Shown here one piece after another: positions 11,994 to 21,676 of a stretch of DNA of 64,000 nt. The position numbers and the translations under genes were made by a program. Position 1 is the first letter of the stretch, and each line of letters opens with the position of its first letter. The notes beneath the pieces were generated by a model. It was given only the letters and a program-made list of their open reading frames with translations, did no database searches and had not been told where the DNA came from. Origin of the DNA: Gentiana macrophylla (taxonomy: Eukaryota; Streptophyta; Magnoliopsida; Gentianales; Gentianaceae); contig CM047808.1 in assembly GCA_026214975.1 (NCBI GenBank), positions 54,586,583 to 54,650,582 of the forward strand, written 5' to 3'.

Positions 11994-12582
11994 TGTCAAA
12001 CCCGTAAAGGAGCCAACCACCCGAATCGGGCCCCCACGTGGGCCCGTTCAGAGGTAGGGTATCCGGCCCAATCGGATCGCAATCAAATAAGATGAGCCGG
12101 GCCGAGAAGGTCCCAGCCCGCTAAGATACCATTGCCCAAGACTTTGGTTGAATTAGCTAGGCTTGGGATAAGAAGCTTTCATACGTCACATCCTTGACGA
12201 GACGAAGCCCTAGGGGCCCCTAAGCCTGCCCTCATCCCGCAGCCTGCTAACATTAGGCAACAAGGTCAAGCATATAAGTGTGGATTCTCTTAGAATCGAG
12301 ATGATCGCCGTGCCGTATCGTGTGATCCCGACCCGCACAACTATATTACTTTTGTATTTATTTGTTAAGGACATATGTTGTAAGTACCACGTAAGCACAA
12401 ACCATGTAAGCCCTATAAATAACGGCAGCCCCTTACAGGCCAAGCTATGTTATTCTTGTTTCTTGTTCTTGTGTTCTTGAGTGTTCTTCATCTTCATATT
12501 GCTTTTGAGCTAATACACATCTAGCCACTCTCTCCAATCCAGATATCCACCAAACATGTTTGTGATGTTTCTCACAACATCA
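11994..12582 (+). repeat. 5' LTR of the TAT-type element
   Basis: The LTR runs TGTCAAACCC to CACAACATCA (TG...CA), about 589 bp, with a TATA box CCCTATAAATAA at 12411-12422. A primer-binding-like sequence TTGGCTCCTTTACCGG follows it. The LTR start is uncertain by a few bases. It is GC-richer than the flanks, as in other TAT LTRs. Confidence 0.6.
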
Positions 12583-12901
12583 GTTGGCTCCTTTACCGGT
12601 AAAACCAAGCATTTCTTCGGTAAGATCTAAGTTTCTTATCCACCTCCCTTAGGTCCGACTCCAAGAAGTCGTACTTTTCTCACTTCTTTTTTCCATTTCA
12701 ATCTTCATTGGAACCTTCATATATTCTACCCCGAATCTTCAGCTTCATAAAACATTCCCCTAAGATCCTCAAAAATCAAACATCAAGCTCTTATTCTTCT
12801 CTCACTGAAATCCCAGAAAAGATTTCATATCTCTGGTCAGTTTGATGTGTCATTGTCAAGAGCACATCTGACTCTAACGAAAGTACTTTTCTGGCATAAG
12901 C

Positions 12902-14246
12902 ATGTTTAAGACGCATTCAACTGGTGGTCCCGTTCATGAGGGCTTACCTCCAACTGCCAAAAAAATGAGTAAGAACATCGTAAAACATATAGACAGCAAA
13001 GCAGTGGGTCAGAACGCTGCACTCCCTGACACTGGAGTGAAATTGACACCTTGTCCCCCCAAAGGGGACCCAATAGAGTATGATGCACGTGACTTTCTCA
13101 ACAGCCGAGCGAGGTCAAAAGAAACCCTTGCCCAGCTCACTCCCGTCAACTAGCAAATTGTTAGGAAGAATATTGGAGAGAGTCCAGACCATCCAAGTCT
13201 CAACAACAATCTCCCCAAGAGAATATTGAGGCCTATGACAAACTCTACGTGAAAGCAATGTTTGAATATGGCACTTATACTGAAAGGATCCATCAGAATA
13301 ATCAGCAACTCATTCATAGGAACCAACACACCCTTCCCTTAAGTGACTTCATTCCTCCACCGAGGTCACCGGCTCGAGACAGGTACATCAACGTCCTAGA
13401 CCACTTGAGAGGTCCCACTGCCCCGCATGCAGACTCCATGGTGGGAAGACTTAGCCTCGTAGGTCGGTTCAAGAATGCATGGGTCACGTGACGGGGAAAA
13501 TGGACGAACCATGGAGGAAAGAAAAAAGTGACGAGGCACAGTCAACCCGAAGAAATGTCAAGTCAAGGTTGGGAAACCAACCCAAGAATGTCAAACTTCT
13601 GGCTGAAAATTTTATCTCAATAAGTAGTCAAAAAAAACCTGCCGAGCCGGTCTCCCACGCTTTCATGGAATAGTAACTAAACTTCAAAATTAGGTCGAAG
13701 AGTTACATAAGGAGAAACATGGAAAAGAGGATGGATTTTACTGTAGAACCAGCGCTCTTTTCAAGGAAATCGTAAACTCAGCACCAGAAAGGGTTCACTA
13801 CCCTCAATTTTAGTGTTATACTGGTGCAACTTGTCCACATGACTGGATTTTATCTTTTCAGAATAAGCCTACACTGGCCACAAGACATAAGTCGGCATGG
13901 AGTATTTCTTGAATGGACGCCATGCATGATCGACCTACGGAATTGGCCTAAAACATACCACCAGGGTCGATGAAATCCTTGAAGGACCTCCGCAAAAAGT
14001 TCACTGCTGAGTTCAAAGCTTCCGGGCAGCCAAAGATAACACAAGTTGATCTATTCAAGATTCGTTAGGGGGAAAATGAAACCATTCGTAGTTATTATGA
14101 GCGGTCCAACAGAGTGTTGGAAATGAAAAGAGGTCTAAGTGATGATGTGGTAATGACCAGATTCGAGACGGGCTTAGCAAAATGATGCCTCAAATCCCAC
14201 TTCGCCCTCCATCCGCCGACAAATTATAGGGAAATGTTGAGCCGAG
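12902..14246 (+). pseudogene. TAT gag, 5' part (broken)
   Basis: Frames at 12902-13153 and 13249-13491 give a polar gag N-terminal region. The best preserved part is the retrotransposon gag domain at about 13966-14246: SMKSLKDLRKKFTAEF, then QPKITQVDLFKIR, then GENETIRSYYERSNRVLEM and RFETGLAK. Stops interrupt it at TAG 14065-14067 and TGA after LAK. The frame runs into the solo LTR at 14247 and resumes after it at 15697. Gag would form the virus-like particle. Confidence 0.65.
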
Positions 14247-15696
14247 TGTTTAGGGCCAAATTATAGTGATTTTTATATATATATTGTATATCAATTTTCC
14301 CCATATATGGATTATTTTCATAGATATTGAGCTATATAGTTAAATATTGAGTAAATGGTGTTTTTTAATGATTAAATATGAAAACATATCAATTTAAGTG
14401 TTAATTTGTGTTTTTATATTATTTTGGAAATTATTACGTTTTGGTATGTTTTTTATATTTGTAGATACCCAATTAATGATGGAAAATGTGATCCTAAAGA
14501 GCCAATTTCGAGTTGAGGAAGGATCAATTGAATTTATGGAAGATTAAAAGAGATAAGGAAAGAAATCAATCAAGATAAAGATGGAAAAATCAAGATTTGA
14601 TCGTCGTGACGAAAGGTCCAAGGGTGAATCAAGCGCCCATGCAAATATCCATAATCGTATTTTACATTCAGAGTCTCCAGCCGTGAAATGAACGAGCGTC
14701 CATGATAATGAACGCCCGTCCGCCGCCGACTTTCAGCAAACCGCCTCTTATCTCTATAAATAGAGCCATATCCCCAACCCTAAGGATATACTTTTTTATA
14801 CTCGAATTTTCTGAGGAGCATAGCCGCATCTTGGGAGTTTGAAGGCCGGTCACCCGAGCCTTGTGCTCGGGTGAACCGAGGTTAGATTAGGAGTAGATTA
14901 TGTAGCTTTTCTTTTTGTTTCCATGGAGTTCAACCATTGTATCAAGACTATGTGAGTTTGATTTCTTTCAATTAATTTAATTCCAGTTTTATCTTCATGA
15001 GCTTTAAGTCGTTTGTATTTTTCTATGCGATTTGTATGCCATGTGAATTAGAATCGAAAGATTAGTTCACGATTGATGTTTATAATACGGAAGTTGCATA
15101 AACGCTAGATCACCATAGAAAGATAGGGTTTTTAGCCATTAATGATGACAAGTTAATAAGTTAGATTCCTAGGTTGTTAGGTTCTTTAAAAACGAGAGTT
15201 AATTGAATCTACACCCAAGTTTTGTTTGGTAAATAAGTCTCAACATTTGGAAGATGAGAGATAGATAATTGAATTCACTACGGAAGTAGGCATTCATAGC
15301 TTGAGAGATAAGTTCACTAAGAGATTAGGGATTTGTGTCTCGTGAAAGGGCGAAACCACAAACTGAATTAGAATCATGAGATTAACTAGAATTGAAATCA
15401 CTTAGGTTTGTACTTTGGTTGTTCCCATGTTTCTTAGGTTAGATTTATTTTGATTGTTCTTTTATGTTTTTCTGTTTTTATGCTTTTGCTTTTCGTTTAT
15501 TTGTTTTTGTTGAGTAGCAATTGGGAGGATTACTAGGATTAGATTCTACATACCTTTTCCCTGTGGATCGACCCCTTACTCATTACGCTTTACTAGCAAC
15601 AACCCGATGTTTTGGTCGGTTAGGAGTTAGTTTTGCATATAGGTTAGGGTTATAAATTTTCTTTTGTTATTGATGCAAAATCTCCGCAACACCGAG
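14242..15696 (+). mobile_element. solo LTR (family X, copy 1) with 5-bp target duplication CCGAG
   Basis: The LTR spans 14247-15691 (TGTTTAGGG ... CGCAACA, 1,445 bp), flanked on both sides by CCGAG (14242-14246, 15692-15696). The TAT gag frame continues across the insertion once the LTR and one CCGAG are discounted, which confirms the boundaries. Contents: TATA box at 14754-14763, a perfect hairpin at 14850-14874, and the CCCTGTGGATCGA block of Athila/TAT-clade LTRs at 15558. No internal region remains, so it is a product of LTR-LTR recombination. Confidence 0.9.
14850..14874 (+). other. conserved 10-bp-stem hairpin in solo LTR copy 1
   Basis: TCACCCGAGC, loop CTTGT, GCTCGGGTGA: a perfect 10-bp stem and 5-nt loop, about 95 bp downstream of the TATA box and therefore probably within the 5' end of the transcript. 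The identical hairpin is at 20847-20871 in the second copy. Confidence 0.75.
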
Positions 15697-16043
15697 CACG
15701 GACGTACGGAGCGACCGAACCTTTGCCATCCTTCTTGTCTCACAAACTAAAATAAAAAGTTGAGTCAACATCAACTAAGGAGAGTAACACTCGGGCCTGA
15801 GATCTGAAAAAGCCCGAGAAATTCCTAGAAGAGCGCTTCACCGCACCCACGGTGCCAATCTCTCAGATCATGCACGAAGTAAAGGATGAGCTGGTCCCTC
15901 CTTACCCCTTAAGACTAGATCCGGAGGGGAAACGCCACACGATGAAATACAGACTCATGTAAACACCTCAAGAGAGATAGATCGAGAAGCTTGTTGCTTG
16001 AGTCCTTGTAGATCATTACCAAGCAAATCGTGGACAGGCCAAC
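15697..16043 (+). pseudogene. TAT gag, 3' part
   Basis: The gag frame resumes after the solo LTR. A frame with stops leads to FTAPTVPISQIMHEVKDELV at about 15837-15896 and the following PYPLRLDPEGKRHTMKY. This resembles the gag C-terminal block that precedes the zinc knuckle in TAT elements. The zinc knuckle itself is not recognisable; the frame breaks after 15960. Confidence 0.55.
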
Positions 16044-16745
16044 ATGGGTGCCCCTCCAGCTCAACCGAGAAGGGGAGAGATTCATGTAATCACCGAGGAG
16101 TTTCCAAGAAACCACCAACTAAAGTTGCAGATAAACTCTCAGAATCACTTTGATATGGGAAATCTAGCTGTCCTGCACGGGGTAGAACAACCTATAACAT
16201 TCATCCGTAATGAGTTGGTAAACCCACCGGACGTCCCCGTGATGCCACTCTTCATCACAGTTCGAATTAATGTCTACGCTGTACACATGGTCATTGTCGA
16301 CACAGGAGCCTTGAAAGACATCATGTACTATGTCTGCTTCAGAAAACTGGGCTTCCATGACTCCCACCCAAGACCTCACTTCAGCGTCCTCGAAGGCTTT
16401 ACCAATGACAAAGTTCAGGTAAAAGAGGCCATAGGCATCGAGTTGCAGATAGGTGACCACGAGCCCACTATGACGAAAAAGGAAACCTTCCTAGTTGCCG
16501 ACATGTATTCAACACACAATATGATTTTAGGAATTACGACCCTCAAATATTTTCGAATGGTAGTCTATATACTGCACCATAGTGCTAAATTTCCCGTTGG
16601 GGACTGTGTGGGCGTTTCTTTGGGTCATCCAGGTGGAATGTTACAGCACGTCCGCAAAAATCAGACAGAAGGTAGAAGGGCTCTAGTTCATCAGCCAGCA
16701 CTCATGATAGGGCCTCTACAGGTATATATGATAATTGAACCATAA
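16044..16745 (+). pseudogene. TAT aspartic protease region
   Basis: A 233-codon frame contains the retropepsin active site VIVDTGALKDIMY (about 16290-16330) followed by a hydrophobic, protease-like segment ending MILGITTLKYFRMVVY. Position between gag and RT is as expected. It reads open but the flanking frames are broken, and the family usually has DTGSS or DTGASA here. Protease would mature Gag-Pol. The stop at 16743-16745 separates it from the RT part. Confidence 0.65.
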
Positions 16746-16879
16746 CAGGCTAAGATAGAATATGAAACCTTTGAAGTATGGGATGAGCCCGACTTCACGA
16801 TAGATGACGAGCTGACCAAGGTAGTAGTCAACGAGAAATATCCTGATCAGAAGGTCAAGATCGGAGTGTAACAGAGTCA

Positions 16880-18240
16880 GAAAGATAAAAGATGATTACA
16901 TTGCTCAAAACAAACTTGGACGCACTCACATGGAAAGTTGCAGATATAAGGCTGGTAGAGCCCGAAGTGGCCATACATTAGTTGAGTGCCGATCCGACCT
17001 TTACACATATACAACCGAAGGCCAGGAAATTCTCAGCAGAGAAAGAGGCAGCGATCAGAGTTGAGGTCAACAAAATTTTAAAAGCAAGTATCCTTAAAGA
17101 GCTAGCCTACCCTACATGGTTTGCAATAATCATAATAGTATAGAAACATAACAGAAAGTGGAGGATGTGCGTAGACTTCACTGATCTAAACAAGGCTTGT
17201 CTCAAAAACCCCTGCGCACTCCTAAGAATTGACAGGCTGGTAGTTTCCATCACAGGTTTCGAGACGCTGTGTTTTTTGGATACTTATTATCACTACCATC
17301 AAGTCAAGATGGTGGAGTGCGATAAAGAGATGACAACCTTCCGAGCTTTCAGAGGTTTATACTACTACAAAATGATGCCCTACGGGCTGAAGAATGCAGG
17401 CTCCACGAATCAAAGGATGGTTATCTGAGCTTTCAGTTTACAGATTGGAAGGAACCTAAAAGCCTACATAGACGACATGGTCATAAAATCATCTCGTCAA
17501 GGCCATGACGCTGACCTCCAAGAAACCTTTCATAACATAAAGAAACACTCAATAAAGCTCATCTTGGCAAAATGTTTATTCGGTGTCCGGGCAGGAAAAT
17601 TCCTGGATCTATGGTTAGCCACAGAGGGATAGAGGACAATCCAGAAAAAATCAAGGTTCTGCTCAACATGAAAGATCCACCACCGTCAAAGAGGTCTAGA
17701 CGCTCAATGGAAGAGTTATCGCTCTTGGCAGGTTCATTCCGAGTCGACCGAAAAGTGCCTACCTTTCTTCAAAATTCTTAAGTGAAACAAGACTTTTATG
17801 AGGCACAAGGAGTGCACCTAGGCCTTTAAAGCTCTGAAAGAATACATGGGAAGGCCGGCTCTTACTGTGAGCCAGATAGTAAGGGACAAATTTTTTCTAT
17901 ATCTGGCAGCTTCAGACCAGGCAGTTGCTGCTGTCCTTGTCAAGGAAGACGGAACCATCCAAATCCCCATTTACTATGTTAGTAGAGCTCTCTATCCGGT
18001 TGAGGGCTGTTATTTTAACATAGAAAAATTGGCCTATGCACTTGTCATTGCGGCCCGCAAACTAAGAGCATACTTCTCCTCACATACAACCACTATTCTT
18101 ACATATAGTCTATCGCGACAGGTGTTGCACAAAACTGGCCTTTTGTGCCGTTTAATTTAGTGGGCAATCGAGTTGACCGAGTTCGACATCCGATTTCGGC
18201 ACAAAAAAGCGATTAAGGCCAAACGCTAGCCAACTTTATC
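16880..18240 (+). pseudogene. TAT reverse transcriptase and first RNase H (broken)
   Basis: The RT entry block (LSADPTFTHIQPKARKFSAE, about 16980-17040) and the fingers/palm blocks KWRMCVDFTDLNKACLKN and CFLDTYYHYHQVKM are readable. FRGLYYYKMMPYGLKNAG and the catalytic YIDD (17465-17476, AYIDDMVIKSS) follow. After a connection region the RNase H block reads QAVAAVLVKEDG ... YYVSRALYPVEGCYFNIEKL (17846-18160). Stops occur at about 17143, 17426 and 17779, with shifts around 17570 and 17800. The copy is inactive. Confidence 0.75.
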
Positions 18241-18339
18241 ATCGAGACCTGCTCTATCACCGATTAGAACGAAGCGCCATTCCCGCTGAGGGAGAAGGGG
18301 CAGGCAACTCCAACTTCAGCCCCTTAGAGGCCTGATTAC

Positions 18340-18573
18340 TGCTGGGAACATTATGTCGACGGGGTAGCAAGTCCGAAAGGATGTGGAGCAGGAATCATAC
18401 TTTTTCAACAAGGCATGACAGAGGAAATTGAAAAGGCACTAAAGTTTGAATTTAATACATCGAACAACAAGGTCGATTATGAAGCCGTGATAGCTGGACT
18501 GGAACTCGCCAAAGCAATGAAAATTGAAAACGTTGAAGTCGATAGTGACTCCCAATTTTTTTTAGGGTGACTC
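18340..18573 (+). pseudogene. second (plant-type) RNase H domain of the TAT element
   Basis: The frame reads HYVDGVASPKGCGAGIILF, then KALKFEFNTSNNKVDYEAVIAGLELAKAM, then EVDSDSQFFLG before a TGA at about 18568. This matches the archaeal/plant-like RNase H that the TAT clade acquired in addition to its retroviral one: the Asp of YVDG, the Glu of DYEAVIAG and the Asp of SDSQ are all present. It is separate from the first RNase H at 17846-18160 and lies directly before integrase. Confidence 0.75.
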
Positions 18574-18583
18574 GCAATTAATC

Positions 18584-19790
18584 ATGAGCCAAATCACATG
18601 TATATATCAAACTAAAGATGACATTCTTGGTCAATATGTTGATGTCGCTAGAAATTTGAATAACAACTTTGGTTACTGCGAATTCATTCAAATCAGTCGG
18701 GAAGACGATATGCAAGCTGATTACTTATCTAAACTATCTGTTGAAGTTGAGCTCATCAATCCTGCAGTCATGATTGAATATCTCCCCATCCCAACCATCG
18801 ACCGAGCTGAAATGATGGATATAGATGCATTGCCGATGTGCTGGGTAGACGAGATAAAATCTTACATTGAGTTGGGAACCTTACCTGACAACTCAAAAGG
18901 ATCATTTGCCGACGTTCCTCCACCAGTGCCGCTCTTAAGATGCATTCGACCAGAAGAGACGGGAAAGATACCAGCTGAAGTTCATGGAGGAGTATTAGGG
19001 GGTCATCCTGCGGGCTGCTCTATGGTGCTAAAGATCATATCAATAGGTTACTATTGGCAAACTGTATCAGATGATGCGCAGCAATACATAACACTCTTCC
19101 CGGAATGGCAAAGATTTACGGACATACCTCAGATACCTTCGGTCGCTCAAAGCATAGTAGTATCAGCCTGGCCATTCAACATGTGGGGTCACGATCTAAT
19201 TGGTCTTCTGGCAATAGGATTAGGTAACTGCAAGTATGTAATTCTAGCACTGGACTTGTTCATGAAGTGGATAGAGTCCAAGGCTTTACCCAGGACCAAG
19301 GTCAAAGATGCACTTTCCTTTTTACACGACCAAGTGTTTACTCGATTCGGGGTCCCAAGAGCAGTAGTCACGGATCATGGTCCTCAGTTCAAAGATGAAT
19401 TCACCAACTTTTGTAATCAGCACAATGTCAAGCATTGGCAGTCTTCCATTTCATACCTGCAAGGAAACGGACAAGCAGAGAGTGTGAACAAGAAAATCCT
19501 CAAAGCGCTAAAGAAAAGCCTTAGTGATAAAGCCGGAAGATGGTCGAAGAGCTCCCGTCTGTGTTGTGGGCTCTGAGATCGACTGTTAAGACTCACCGAC
19601 AAACGCCATTTGCTTTAACTTATAGATCGGAGGAAATGGCTTCAATCTAAATGGCGATCCCAAGGCTTCGAGTATCTCATTACGAGCTGGTAGCCAATCA
19701 GGAGAATAGACAGGTCAAACTTGAAGCGATACAACATGTCAGAGTCGGCATGGGTTTTGGCATTCACTCTCTCGTGTTTAATATGAGTGA
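18584..19790 (+). pseudogene. TAT integrase
   Basis: The 330-codon frame 18584-19576 holds the end of RNase H, then the integrase N-terminus EVHGGVLGGHPAGCSMVLKI. The expected zinc cysteines are replaced (LFPEWQRF). The DDE core follows: FNMWGHDLIGLLAIG (first Asp), VVTDHGPQFKDEF (second Asp), YLQGNGQAESVNKKI (Glu). The three catalytic residues are kept, but the zinc-binding Cys pair is lost and the frame ends early at 19576. Downstream to about 19790 broken matches to the C-terminal part persist. A clear remnant, not functional. Confidence 0.8.
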
Positions 19791-19831
19791 TTAAGATTTC
19801 TTTATTTCCTCAAGATATTCGTTCTCTTGTA

Positions 19832-20005
19832 TTTTAACGTGAATAAATACACTTTGTAATCAAACCAAAACAAGTTGTGAAGAAATCAATGAAAAATCCG
19901 ATTTTGTATTCATTCACTCACGTTTTAACGTGAATAAATACACTTTTGTATTCAACCCACACCAAGTTGGGGAAGAAATCAATGAAATATCCAATTTTGT
20001 GTATT
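19832..20005 (+). repeat. two-copy tandem repeat, period 91 bp, after TAT pol
   Basis: TTTTAACGTGAATAAATACAC begins at 19832 and again at 19923, each followed by a similar AAGAAATCAATGAAA block. It lies just after the integrase remnant, where TAT elements switch from sense to antisense coding. Confidence 0.75.
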
Positions 20006-20344
20006 AATGTTTACATATCCATACAAGCATTAACAAAGTGATAGTCGATTTATTTTCGACAAGTTTACAGATCACAGCCTGACAACCTTTTCAAAAACAA
20101 GGGGGCCACACTTGGTAAAGTTCCTGCAAATAGATAACTTGATGGACGAAAAATTCAAATAAAAAAACAAGCAGGAATAGCAAAAGCAGCACGCACACAG
20201 CGAGCTCAGTACATCGATAAAAAGGCCAAAACCTGAAACAGGGCCCAAGCAAACAAAGCAATTTTATCAAAGTCAAAGTCAAGGCTAGAGAGCGGCCCGA
20301 ATACCCAAATGCAAAAAAGAAGATACAAAAAGTAATAATCTAGT

Positions 20345-21676
20345 TGTTATGTTAAGGGTGATTTTATACGTTTTATAAGGATATATTTTATATCAATTTC
20401 CTCCATATGTGGATGTTTTTCATAAAATCGAGCTTTATATTGAAGTATTGAGCAAGTGGTGTTTTCAATAGTTGAATTGCAAAACGTAACGAATCATGTG
20501 GTTAAATTGTGATTTTATGTTATTTTGGAATTATATTACGCTTTGGTATGTTTTCCTAATTTGTAGATACACATTGGTTATGGAAAAGATGATCTTAAAG
20601 AGAGAAATTCGAGTGGAGAAAGAATCAAAATGATTTATGGAAGAATAAAAGATTTAAGGAAAGAAATCAAGTGTTGATCCAGCCTGGACTGGCGTCCAGA
20701 GAAGAGGACGGGCGTCCGCGGCCGACTTAGGCCCAGCCGACTTAAAAGTCTATATAAAGCAGCTGCGCCCCAACCCTAATAGATACATAATTTCTCATAC
20801 ACTAAAACCTAGAGGAGCAGCCGCACTTTGGGAGTCTCAAGGCCGGTCACCCGAGCCTTGTGCTCGGGTGATCCGGGTTAGATTAGGATGCTTTTTCTTT
20901 TCTTTTGTTGATTCATGGAGATCATCCATTGTATAAACTATGTGAGTTTATCTTTTAATTTATTCAATCCATTGTTTATTTTTATGATCTTTGATTCGTT
21001 TTGTGTCTTCCTATGCTTATGTGCTATGCAATCAAAATCGGAAGATGAATTGCTTACTAATGTTTACCGTATGACGAGAGTCGGTGTAAACCTTAGATCA
21101 CCATAGGAAAGATGGGATTTTTAACCTTGACATAACGGAAGTTGATAGGTTAGATTTCTAGGTTGTTAGATCTAATAAATCTTGCACCTTGTTTTGAGAG
21201 CGTTAATCTCTATAGATCGGAAGATGATGAGATTGATAGACGGATTACTTACGGAAGTAGGAATTCATACCTTTGATAGGTGAAACCACAATATTGAATT
21301 AAAATCATGAGATGAACTAGGATCGAAATCACTTGGTTTGTATATTGTTTGATCCCATGTGTCTTTGTTTTATGTTCTTTTCGTTTATAGTTTTATTTAT
21401 TTATTATCGCTTTTATCTTTCCTGGCTTGGATTGACAACCCTCTGTCCAGTTTATTTTCCGTTTTAGTTTAGGTTTAGTAATAAGTAGTAGTAACAATTT
21501 AAGGAATTAATAAGATTATATTCAACATCCCAATTCCCTGTGGATCGATACCCTTACTTATCTCGCTCTACTATCAACAACCCGGTATTCGGCCGGTTAG
21601 GAGTTAGTTTTGCATATAGGTTTGGGTTTATAAATTTTCTTTTTGTTTAGTGATGCAAAATCCTCCGAACATGTTA
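20345..21676 (+). mobile_element. solo LTR (family X, copy 2) with 5-bp target duplication TGTTA
   Basis: The LTR spans 20350-21671 (TGTTAAGGG ... CCGAACA, 1,322 bp), flanked by TGTTA at 20345-20349 and 21672-21676. It is the same family and orientation as 14247-15691: it shares the 5' block near TGATTTTATA, the TATA box (20750-20758), the hairpin at 20847-20871 and the CCCTGTGGATCGATA block near 21537. It carries no internal region. Confidence 0.9.
20847..20871 (+). other. conserved hairpin in solo LTR copy 2
   Basis: Same 10-bp stem and CTTGT loop as at 14850-14874, again about 95 bp downstream of the TATA box. Confidence 0.75.

Noticed and set aside
12210..12480. Overlapping ORFs on both strands around the TAT LTR TATA box
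   Set aside because: They lie in the LTR promoter and leader; composition, not coding, explains them.
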